A stretch of 64,000 bases of DNA from Dactylonectria macrodidyma (lineage: Eukaryota; Ascomycota; Sordariomycetes; Hypocreales; Nectriaceae). The stretch lies in assembly GCA_020744425.1 (NCBI GenBank), contig JAGMUV010000014.1, positions 434,001-498,000 on the forward strand. Reading direction: 5' to 3'. Position 1 is the stretch's first letter. Every line of letters starts with the position of its first letter. The notes beneath the pieces are model-generated. The model ran no database searches, had not been told where the DNA came from, and was given only the letters and a program-made list of their open reading frames with translations. Positions 9,598 to 20,300 of the stretch are shown here, in pieces. Position numbers and translations under genes: made by a program.

Positions 9598-11606
9598 CTA
9601 GGCGACAGCCATCTCAATGTTCTTTCCCTTGACGCTCTTCCACTCGGTCAAGGCGGCGCCGACAATGGTGGCCGACGCGGTGGCAGCTCCTACTAAAAAG
9701 GCGACGTTGAGCGCGTCGTTGTAAGCGCGGATGACGTCGGACAGCCACTCGGCGCGGATGACCTCGCGGATATTGGTCGCGCCGGCTTGGATCACGACGG
9801 ATGGATCCAGGTCCGGCACGTATTCTTGGATCTTCTCAATGAGCTTGTTGGTGAAGATGGTCTGACCCGCCGTCACACATAGCGCTCCGCCGAGGGTCTG
9901 CACGAAGATGATCATGGCTGTGCCCGTGGGCACGTCGGCCATGTCGCACACCACCTGCACCGCGACGAGCGGCTGCTGCATACCGATGCCGACACCAATA
10001 CCGGCTAGGAGTTGGTAGCCGATCCAGCCAGCTGCAGGCGTGTCGACCTTGAGGGTGCAGATGAGTCCGTAGCCGATGGCCATGAAGACGGCGCCGCCAA
10101 TCATGAAGGGTGTGTAGTATCCCCACCAGGTGACGATACCGCCCGCAATCATGGAGAAGAGGACGACACCCAGCAGCATCGGCAGGTTTCTCACGCCGGA
10201 CTCGATGGCGGTCGAGCCCTTGACAGCCTGGAACCAGATGGGCAAGAAGTAGACGGCGGTGAGGAAACAGGCGCCGGTGTTAAATGCGAAGAAGCACGAG
10301 GCCCAGACGGAGCGCTTCTTGAAGATGCGCGGGGGCACGGTGGCATTCTCGCCCATGCGGATCTGGACGTAGATGAAAAGGAGCAGCAGCACCGACGACA
10401 GCATGAACAGCGAGGTGATCTTCGAGTTGTCCCACTCGTAGTCGACGCCGCCCCACTGCAGGGCGAGCAGCAGGCAGATGACGGCGGGCATGAAGATGAC
10501 GGTGCCGATGGGGTCGAGCTGCCACATGCGGACCCGCCACGGCGCCGGCTCGATGTGCCGCTCCGGGTCCGGGAAGTAGACGGCGATGACGCCCATGGTC
10601 ACGACGCCGATGGGCAGGTTGATGTAGAAGCACCAGCGCCACGAGACCCGGTCCGTGAGCAGGCCGCCGAGGAGCGGGCCGGCCACCGACGAGATGCCCC
10701 ACATGCCGCTCACCAGGCCGGTGTACACGGGCCGCTTGTGCAGCGGCACCGTGTAGGCGAGGATGGTCAGAGCCCCGGCGAAGATGCCCGCGGACCCGAC
10801 GCCCGCGACGGCTCGGCCGATGATGAGGGTGACACTGTCCCCCGCGACACCACAGATGAGGCTGCCCACCTCGAAGATGGCGACGGTGGCGAGAAAGGTC
10901 CATTTGATGGTCCAGAAGGTGTAGAACTTGCCGAAGAAGAGCTGCAGCGAGGCGCCGGTGAGCATGTACGCCGACCCGTACCAGCCGACGTCGTTGAGGC
11001 TGTGGAACTCGTCGGTGATTTTGGGAATCGCCGTTGCAATAATCGAGTTGTCTGTGTGTTGTGTTAGTGGTGACCAGTGCTGGTAAACATGTGTTTGGGG
11101 CACGAACCAAGAGCCATGACAAACACGGCCAGACAGAGGGCCAATGTGATGAGAGCTAGCTTCATGCCAGTAGGATATTCGATATCATCATCACCCTGTC
11201 CTGAGCCCGCACTGGATTCGTCAACGACGTTTTGCGTCAGCTTCTCAGTGCTTTCCGTCTTGGGCGCCGTCCGGGGGCGTGTACTGTCGTAGCGGAGTGA
11301 ATATCGGAGCGAGTCGCTAAAGACGGACTCCCTGGGGTTCCTTGTTGGCTCGCGGTAGTCATCGTGCTCGATAGACCGCCTTGTGAAGTTGCTTGGGGCA
11401 ATAGACGGCGGACGGGCAAGGTCCTCTTCCGACGAGAGCCAGGCGTTGGCGTTCCGAGCCAACATGGCCGTCTCGGGGTCAAAGTGGAAGTGCTGCGACG
11501 ACGCCATAAGGGACGAGTGCAGAGTATCTTTGGGCAAGCGGATGCTCAGCTTCGACCTGCCCATGGCAGCCGTGGAGTAGTCGGGGGGTGACATGAAAGA
11601 AGCCAT
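9598..11606 (-). CDS. MFS multidrug efflux transporter, DHA2 (14-TM) type
   Basis: Two exons, 11606-11108 and 11051-9598, give 650 residues. The 56-bp intron starts GTTCGT, has a CACTAAC branch site and ends CACAG; splicing restores the family motif in TM1 (MALDNSIIATAIP). The first about 145 residues are a Ser/Arg-rich cytosolic tail. After that come hydrophobic segments with GRAVAGVGSAG, the antiporter motif C region (SVAGPLLGGLLTDR) and WRWCFYINLPIG, all typical of drug:H+ antiporters in the plasma membrane that export toxins or secondary metabolites. An upstream in-frame ATG at 11669 would add 21 residues. I chose 11606 because the MASFMS start is more conventional; this is not certain. 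No biosynthetic genes lie beside it, so the substrate is unknown. Confidence 0.88.
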
Positions 11607-13382
11607 CTTGGTGGGATATCTAGACAGGATATCTCGACGAGACTTGGCTTGGAAGGCTTGATGAGGCACAATGTCTGGCAGCTGGGACCCGAGATGGGGA
11701 ACTTATAATGTCTTGGGAGCCACGGCCATCTTGTGCGACTCCCGTACTACGTGTAGGACTCATTGGTGAGACTGGTGAGACCTGGTGAGACTGGAGACTG
11801 CAGCGACACACAAGTAAGCCTCCGAGGCCCAAGATGCGGGTTCCATGGACCACCGGCCAGTCTCCGCCGGTGGAAGGGTGCGAATGCGAAGGGCCCTACT
11901 GCTCTACTGAAGACCCTAATGCACTCCCCTCGTATGTAATACGCCTTTAGGGTTGTGTACAGGCAGGCTTAAAGTGATGACAGCCAACTTTGCTAGCTGC
12001 CAAGCATGCATGGTGGATCTGCGCTCGCAGGTCGCCCATCCCACGGCCAAAAACGGCGCATGCTGTAAGCATGGAGAAGCGGCCTCTTGAGGCTCCCCGA
12101 CGGACTCCTTGACGAGACCGAGAGATTCGGCCTGCCAAGTCGAGAGCGTGGCCACTGCCTTATCAACAGGTGCTCAACGTGCTGGTGTATCCCCTTTTGT
12201 CCCAGGCCAGATGGCTCATCGTGGTAACGAAGCCAGCGGGTTCCGGAGCCCGGGACGCGCTGGAGAGGGAAAATCGGAAATCTGGCCTAGCAGTATATCA
12301 TTGTCATTGTGCTGCGAGGGGCATCCAATAGTACAGCGAGTAGTGTAGTATAGCCGGCAGATGCGTGCCACTGCGGCCTAAGATTCTCTGACCGGTGAGA
12401 GAGATGGATGCTGATGAGAGGTTGTGGGGGTGAGGCTTGGTGGTGTCCGCGCCTCGTTACTCGCAGCTCGCGCCTCGCGTCTCGGACACCGAGAGAGCAC
12501 ACGCATGCCCTGCACATCGAACTGCAACATAAAAAATGCCACCATCTCGTCACATGGGATCCAACAGGCGCACCAGCGACGCAGTAAAATCTTGAAAAAT
12601 TGAAGAAGAAGTTTATCCATGTGTTGACGGCTCTGTCTCTCCCTACTTGGGTGTTAATTGTGCCACCTTTCCACTGTCTCAGGCTATCACACGTCTGAGT
12701 CTCTCCCATCTCCCCTCTTCTCTCCGACAGCACACCCTAACTCAACGGAAAGCCAACATCTTTCTCATCACTCGAAATGTTCAACGTCTGACATGATGCC
12801 AAGCTTCGTACTTGACTACCTATATGACATCATTTCTTGGCCTCCCGAGCCCGGAACTTTGTGCGACATTTGCGTCCATTTCAGCGCGGAGACCTGCCTG
12901 GCGGAGCCGGAGCCGGACCGGAGACCCACTGACTAAGCCGGCTCTCCGCCAAACTTCCGTCCCGCTGCATCGCGTAGATGATCTAACTCATACTCTCTCA
13001 AATCGGAAACCGCAAGTCATATCAGATGGTTGATCGTAGTGGCAATGCAAAATCGCTTGCATCGGGGCTCTCTCGAATGGTTGACTGTGCAGGCATCTGA
13101 TGCTGCGCATACATCAAAACAGGAACATGCTCTGGATGTAGTACTGCCAAGACGAAGAAGAGTGTCTATTTTAATCCAGCAATTATGGGCTATGGCCGTT
13201 CTGTTTGGGCTTCGCCTTAATGACTCATGGTCCTTGTGCGAGAGGGAATGGTGATAAAGAATGGAAGTACGAGTATGAATCAACACAAAAAATAAAGTAC
13301 ACGGCACCATCCGATGTGACCCGCGCCCATTCACAAATAGTATGTATACTTATATCCGAAATAGTCCTCTTGGCCTTCTCAT
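11607..13382. other. Intergenic; promoter side of the MFS gene
   Basis: No gene recognised over about 1.7 kb. It contains a short tandem repeat at 11764-11797. Several small open frames on both strands overlap one another and show no motif. Confidence 0.5.
11764..11797. repeat. Short tandem repeat of TGGTGAGAC, three copies
   Basis: TGGTGAGAC recurs three times at 9-11 bp spacing, followed by a partial copy. It sits about 160 bp upstream of the transporter start, so it could be a cluster of regulator sites or simple slippage. Confidence 0.5.
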
Positions 13383-15373
13383 TTAGCTTGACTGAGCTGT
13401 AGGGCTGCCTTCCGCAAATGGGGTGAGCCGGATGCGAGGGCTGGCGCGTTGGGGTTCATCCTCCTCTTCAATCGTCTTTGCGGATCCTGGTGTATAATTA
13501 CGACCTCGTTTGTTCCCCTTGTCGGACAAACTGTGTGCATCCAAAATATTTTCTTGCCCCACCAGGTTGGCAAGGTTGACTCCAAACTTGCCCATGGATG
13601 GAGTTCGCTGATTGACCTCCGAGAAAGTCAGGTCCTTGGGACCTTTCATCTGTGACGCATGCAGGGAACTTGGAACAACCCCCCCGGATGACACACGCAA
13701 CTGCTGAGACCAAATTTGATCATATTGATGAGCCTTTGCAGTAGTTGAGTTTGAAGGAAGAGCCGTAGGACCGAGTCGGTGCGTGCGGGTTTCTTTGCGA
13801 GACCGAGGCTCAGCTAGCGGAGTGGTTGAGCTTGGAGTGCGGAGTTGGAAGGGCGTTGTCTGATTAAGCAGCGAGTTTGTCAGGGTATTGGCTAGATCGG
13901 TGGAGATTCCGCTACCCTGGGTGATGATTGGAAAAGGGACACCTGGGACATGTTAGTGTGCTGCCATCTATTGATTGAGTGCGTAACAGACCTTCCGATT
14001 CGTACACACTCTGAGGCCCGGTTGGTGTATTCGATGGCACCTTGAGATGGCTCGTGTCTGACTCATTCTCGTGTTGGAAAGATGCCATGGTGAATGACGT
14101 GCCTCCCGAAAAGGGGATTTGGCCCCCATGGGTGGATGTTGCATAATCTGGCATGCTGATATCGGTGCTGGATTTTCTGGATCTGCGGGACTTTGAAGCC
14201 GTGTTTAAGAAGGATGGAGGGGCGTCCCCCGTTCCCATGTCAATGCTGCTAATCCACTCGAAGTATGCACTCGAGTCTGGGAACATGCAGGGACCCCCCA
14301 AGCCAGGAGGTGCCTCCATAGAGCAGTCAATGGGGCCTGGATTTCTGGAACCAGCGTTTCCCGAAATCTCGGACATAATTCCCTGCACCGTGGGTACTGT
14401 ATTTACTACCGAGACCCCTGGTAGCCCGGGAGGTCTGCGTCTCGGGGAGTGTGCGTGGAACTTGGAGTTCTCCGTCGAGTGGGTGGGAACAGGCATGGAG
14501 GCAGTATACTGAGGTCGGCGCCACATGGAGGGATTCGGCCAAGCGATAGACCCTGCTTCAAGAATCTCTAGAATAAGAGATATCGTCGTTAGTTGATTTA
14601 AGTCACCGTCTTCAGGACAAACGGCGGTGCATTCGTACCTAGAGGAGCGTGCTGGAAGGTAAACGCGACGACGTTCTTGACTCGTTCAATGGGCATAGAC
14701 AAGGAGTCGCGTGGGAATCCTTCACTTATGATAAGTTTGATCCGGCCTAGATCGTCGGCAGCGCTCCAGTGGTTTTGTTGAAGCAGCTCCTGTTGAAAGA
14801 TGGGGAATTTGAGAGCTTCGAGGTCTCCATTCTTGGAAAAGTCTGATGAGTGTCAGCACGCTGCCGTGCGAGTATGGGATTGCTTGCTGATCTTACCGAA
14901 GCTGTGAGCGATGAGATGCGGCCAGCAACTATTTCGATCAAGGGATGTCGACCTACAAGGAGCAATGTTAGACTGGCTGGAAGATTGCGGCAGGTTATAC
15001 GACGGAGGACTTACGCAACGAGCGGGCCATCAATGAATAGCCTGGCTTCAAACTTGACACTTTCTGGATACCCTGAGTACGTTTTGGTGAATTGGCTGAT
15101 TGTAGGCATGGTCCAGGAATGGATGGAGATTTGGAATGGTGTCCCAGCCGGAAGACTTGGAACCCAACAGCACAGCGTCGGGATGCCGAAAGAACCGTGA
15201 GTGTGAGAGAACTCTACCCCGACACGTTAGATACAATAATGAAAGAAGCGTCGCAAGAGATTGGGCCTGGGCTCACCATGATCGTGAACAACAGTGCACG
15301 CAACCTTGAACTCCTTCAGAGGGACTTCACAGCCTCGGGGGAAGAGGAGGATATCCCAGTCTTCATACCGCAT
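13383..15373 (-). CDS. Conserved filamentous-fungal protein, function unknown
   Basis: Six exons join in frame: 15373-15277, 15213-15015, 14952-14897, 14842-14639, 14567-13992 and 13942-13383, giving 563 residues. Each intron has GT...AG and most show a CTAAC-like branch. The product opens MRYEDWDILLFPRG, then has WVPSLPAGTPFQISIHSW, a FEARLFIDG segment, WPHLIAHSF and FPRDSLSMPIERVKNVVAF, followed by FQHAPL and AWPNPSMWRR. From memory this layout, with a compact folded N-terminal half of about 200 residues and a long disordered C-terminal tail, is shared by hypothetical proteins throughout Pezizomycotina. I know no assigned function. The C-terminal half is rich in Ser, Thr and Pro with several basic patches (SKSRRSRKSS), suggesting a regulated or nuclear protein, but this is only inference. 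Confidence 0.82.
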
Positions 15374-16278
15374 GTTGACTGGCTTGTGCTAAGAAAGTGG
15401 CCGGGAATGAAAGAGAGTAAGGCGACAAAATGGCAGAGAGGGTGCATGAACGCCAAAACGACTGGAGAGCGAAGACGCAAGAAATAGAAGAGGATCACCA
15501 GGCTGTGGTTGATGTTGCAGAGAGATCAAAGCCCAACATGAGGAGAACAACAATGGTTTTTGTCATGGCGTCTGAGGCAGCAGCGAGTGCAGGACTCCGC
15601 AGTCGGACTCGCCTTGTTACGGTACCGGTAGTCCGGGGTGATGACGATGAGGTGGTGACGATGCAGAGGTGGAGGAGAACAAGAGGAAAGAGAGGGGCTT
15701 CTCCAGAGCTTCGAAGGCGACCTAGAGACCACGACTAGCTGAAAATGGGTTTCCTTCCTCATGAAACGGCCACCCAGTTCACTGCCCTTTCCTTAAATGC
15801 TTTCACTAGGAACAATCACTACGGCTAATGCCGACGTCGCTAGGGCTTGTGTGGAAGGAGACAAGTCATGAGAAGATGCGATTGGTAGACCTTATAACAC
15901 CGTGAGGTTGGGGAAAATGGAGGGATCGGGTGCCTGAGGTGTGTCCTTCCATCTAAACAACCTGGGTAGGCACTGTACTTAGGGTTTCAGATCGTGAATG
16001 GTGGAACTGCCATTTACTCACTGACCGATACACGGACAAGTCATGACAAACACTGTGTCATATCTTCAAACCACAAGAAAGTGAGAAGCATGCCTTTTGT
16101 TTGCTAATGGATTGTCAATCGCGTTTGGGCACTCTTTCGATTACGAAGACAAGGTGCAGATATAGGTCTGCTGCTTTGCGAGCGTCCAGCAAGCACATCT
16201 GAATCATGTTCCTGAGCCACTCAAAATCCATTGATTCCTTTCACTTCTTTATAGTTATGTACAAATGGGAATCCCTGC
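15374..16278. other. Intergenic, no gene recognised
   Basis: This holds the promoter of the minus-strand gene ending upstream at 15373 and the 3' region of the NDUFB8 gene. Open frames here (such as 15430-15738 plus) have no motif. Confidence 0.45.
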
Positions 16279-16909
16279 TCAAGGGTCCTCATCACCCTCC
16301 ATGCGAGCCTGTGACTCTGTTAGCATGTACTCAATCAAGCCAGTCATACATCACTTACCCTCACAGCTCCGGGTCCACCTAGCTCTCGCTGCAGTCCATT
16401 CTCAAACTCTCGGGGGTAAGCGACCATATCGGGATAGTTGAAGGACACGACGCCGAGGACGCTGAAGAAGACAGCCAGGAAGGTTCCGACCATGACAAGA
16501 CCAGGGCCGGTGGTGGTCCAGGTATAATCCCAGGGAGAGAAGATGCCGAGCAGGTCATTATCCTCGTGGATAGGCTCGCCAAAGTTTCGTCGTTCCTGGG
16601 GATCCCACCAGGTGGCGTGGGGGTCGCGGAACTGGCGCTTGATCTTGGGCGGGTTGATGTAACCACCGTTCTGAGATATTATCCATCAGCACCACGGTAC
16701 TTCCAATCCACCACACGGCTCAGACAACTAACCATGCCAGGATCCTCGGCATCGCTCAGCCTGGGTGGCTCGGGGTACTTTTCTTCGATCGTCTTGGGGT
16801 CGGTGTATGCGTGAGGGAGGAAGCATCGGCGCTGGATTGTTGGCAGTCGTCGAGCAGCCAACATGCCGTTACGCAGGGCCGAGGCCCGTACGATTCGTTG
16901 AGGAAGCAT
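16279..16909 (-). CDS. NADH:ubiquinone oxidoreductase ASHI / NDUFB8 subunit
   Basis: Three exons, 16909-16733, 16670-16359 and 16308-16279, give 172 residues. An N-terminal Arg-rich presequence (MLPQRIVRASALRNG) suits mitochondrial import. The mature part has the family signature: YPEPPRLSDAEDPGM, then NGGYINPPKIKRQFRDPH, WWDPQERRNFGEP and HEDNDLLGIFSP, followed by one membrane span (about residues 118-140). It is an accessory subunit of the membrane arm of complex I. Splicing is phase 0 at both introns. Just before the ATG is a consensus 3' splice site (GACAG then ATG). A matching GTACGT donor lies 65 bp upstream, so the 5' UTR probably carries an intron that abuts the start codon. Confidence 0.9.
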
Positions 16910-17381
16910 CTGTCGAGGTGAATAAAGTCAGTTCAATCAATTGACCATGCGACGAAGAGTCCGAAGCGACGTACCTCGAGCGAATGGACAGTGATGCCGG
17001 CGCCCAATTGCTCTCTGACGTGATGTGATGGCTCTTGGTTGAAGCTTGAGCCAATCGAGGCCGTGATGATTCTCAACCGAAAGTTGGCGCCTCAGGCAGC
17101 AATGGTGGCACGCCAGGCGCGTGCTCGCCTCTTTCCGGTTAGTTCGAGTCCAAGTCCAGGGCGTGCATCCTCGCCTCTCCTCCAGTTCAAAAGTTTTGCT
17201 GACGACAAGGGAATTTGCGACAAAATCCGACGCAACTCGCCCTCCAGGCCTCTGATCATGTGCAAACTTTGTATGAAATTCCGCTGAAGCGCTACGATTC
17301 TGTAGACATTAATTACGACCCCGCAAATGATAGCTTCGCAGAGACCTCGCCTGCTGCGTCTCCTGGCTCCACGTTGCTACT
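16910..17381. other. Divergent promoter region between NDUFB8 and SWR1, with a 5' UTR intron
   Basis: Minus-strand positions 16974-16910 look like a 5' UTR intron of the NDUFB8 gene (GTACGT...CGACAG). The rest is the shared upstream region. A short frame starting at 17039 on the plus strand is not supported. Confidence 0.55.
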
Positions 17382-20300
17382 ATGCCTGAGATCGCGTCGC
17401 CCGACAACGTGTTGCCTTCCTCGAACCCCGATGCGCCCAAGCTCGAAGACGACGCGCCGCTGCCGTCGTCAGACGGTCATGACGCGTTGAACGGGACAAG
17501 AAACGGTACCGATAGCACTGGGGAGGCCGAGCGAGAAACAACTCCGAAGACGAACGGCCACCTCCATGACTCTCCGAACGGCCATGCCCCCGGCGATGAG
17601 CGACCAGCCAAACGACGTCGCACTCGAGACTTGACACCAGGCTCCGCCAAAAAGCTCAAACCCGAGTCACCACCATGGAAAAGAATCGACGCCGACGGCC
17701 CTACCTCCTTCACCCAGAATGGACGGCGCAAATCCGGCCGCATCAATACCCTTCCCCTTGAGCTCCTACCTCCAAGCAAAAAACGGGTGACAAGAAGATC
17801 CATCAACGGAAAAGGGGTCAGTCAAGAAAAGGCTGAACCTCAGACGCCTAACGGAAACTCAAAGAGACTACCGAATGGTTCGCACAAGTCTGCTCCCGCC
17901 ACCAAAACTGCGCACACGAAAACCGCATCCACTCCCACCCCGAAGACCACATCGAAAAAGCCTGCACCAGAACCCCGAAACTCATCCCGATCTACTCGCC
18001 GAAGATCCTCACCCCCTCCTCCTCAACCGACACGACAATCCGCACGGTCTCGTCGCTCGGCCCGATTCGGCGATCTCAATGATGCTGAAGACAACAAACC
18101 AAAAGATCCCAAGCACGACGCCACGACCAGGTCACCACGGATCAAACTTCGAGTTGGACGGTCAGGTGATATTCCTCTCGTTCATCCTGACCAGGTTCGC
18201 AAGAGGCCCAAGATTGGGACGAGCTTCGAAGATTTCTGGTCTCGTGCAGGCGAGATTCCTGTTGAAGATGGCGGCCTGTTCGCAACTGAGGATGGGCCCC
18301 CCTATACCGATGAAATGGCACAAAAAGATGCTAGAATAATACTTCGAATTGAAGATGAGGTTGAACCTGGGGGTCTCCTCTCCCAGGAGAGATGCTCCGT
18401 CTTTCTGCCCGAGGCGGAGGAGGAGCCTCCGCGGCAGTGGGCTCGCCAGGATCACTTGGTCAAGGCTATGATTAACTTCCGGAAACTCATGGTGGCCGAG
18501 CAGCAGCGCCACCGATTGACTGCTAAGAAAGTTGCAGAAGCATGTCGCGACGAGTGGCTTCGGCGACAGCCAAAATCGGCCGACCAAATCGAAGCTGAGG
18601 CAAGAGAAATGTGGCTTTTCCGATACCGAGCCGTCGTGAAGACAGTCTTTGGCACCTGGGAAAATGTGCGATTAGAAGTCAATCGCCGGCGTTTGGAAGA
18701 ATGGGAGCAAGAGGAGCAAAGGAGGGTCAAGGCAGCCCTCAACGAGGCAGTTCACCTCTCCGAGCAGAAGCTTCAGGCTCGCCAAGCGGAATTGGGATCC
18801 GAGCAGCCATCCGATGAGGATGATGGCTTTGACGACTTGACCGATGACGCGAGCCTACTCGATGACGGAAACGACGACGACGAATTGGAACTCGCATCAA
18901 ACGACGACGACGGCGACGACGAAGCGGACGAAGACAGCGATGTCATGTCTCTGGACGAAGATGACGACGCCGACGAAGATGATGACGACCAGAAAGACTC
19001 TGTCGACGAGGGTCTGACGCAAGAACAGCTACGGGCCAAGTATGCCAATATCCCAGAGGTAGACAAAAGTCCCGAAGATACCGACACGATGGCAAATGGC
19101 ACCGGCCGTGATGACACAGATGCGGTTGAAGCCACAGAAGACCCGGATACAAGTGACGAGTCTGTTGACATGGACGACGACATGGAATCCACTGATCTGG
19201 ATGGTGACGACGGTGATGAAGGCTCTGGCGATGATGACTCTGACGGAGAATCTGATAATGGAGCTGACGGCTTGCTTGGAATGTTCTTTGGAAAATCAGA
19301 GCTCAAGCAGATGAAGGAGGAAGCAGCTGGATCCCCTGTGGTCGATGGCAAAGACGACGATACGCCCAACGTCGATCCAGATGATACGTTCATTTCAAAC
19401 GGTGCCGATGATGACGAGGTTTCGTTGGTCCGCCATCCAGACTCGCCAAATGGCGATGTGCTAGAGAATGGCCACACTAGCCCTGCGGTTGTCGAGGGTG
19501 AGGAGCCTACAGCGACAACAGATCTCCCCAACGGCATGTCAGCCGAGAATAGTGGGAATGATCAACTACTTTCACCCATGCCAGTGGAAGATCCCATTGC
19601 TGCGCCGGTCACCGATGCCTCTGCGCCAGATGTCTTTGTGCCAGATGCGCCTATTCCAGATGTCTCTATTCCAGATCCCTCGGATCTAGATGCTCCTGCT
19701 GTCGATGTTTCCGCTCCCGAGCCCAAGGATGAAGATATCGTCATGACGGAAATTGAAGACCAACCCAAACAGGATCCTTCTATCAAACCAACAACTTCTG
19801 CAACGTCCGAGAAGCCCCATGCGATAGAAACGGATCCAGTGACGAATCCACCAAGCTCAGATGATAGCCTGTCACCACCTCCCACTTCAGAGACCAAGCT
19901 CTCCGACTTTGACACCGCGTCTGAAATAGGAATGGTCGTCGACAAACCGGAAGCCAGTAGGTCTGGTTCACCACAATCATCAAGACATAAGACAGAGGTT
20001 CCGTTTCTTCTTCGTGGTACCCTGCGAGAATATCAACGCGATGGACTCGACTGGCTGGCTGGACTCTATGCAAATAAAACGAATGGCATCTTGGCGGACG
20101 AGATGGGTCTCGGAAAGACTATCCAAACAATTGCTCTGCTCGCGCATCTGGCTTGTGCGCATGAAGTTTGGGGCCCTCACCTTGTCATTGTTCCCACCAG
20201 TGTCATGCTCAACTGGGAGATGGAGTTCAAGAAGTGGTGCCCCGGGTTTAAGATCTTGGCCTACTACGGTTCGCAGGAAGAACGAAAGAGGAAGCGCCAA

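Noticed and set aside
10012..11067. 351-codon plus-strand open frame
   Set aside because: It is antisense to the MFS transporter and consists of charged low-complexity residues, a side effect of the transporter's codon use.
17039..17287. Similar opening ATGAAGCTTGA at 17039 and 25846
   Set aside because: The similarity fades after about 20 bp and the 17039 frame has no further support, so it is treated as chance.
18773..19537. 254-codon minus-strand serine-rich frame
   Set aside because: It is the antisense shadow of the acidic Asp/Glu tract of SWR1.
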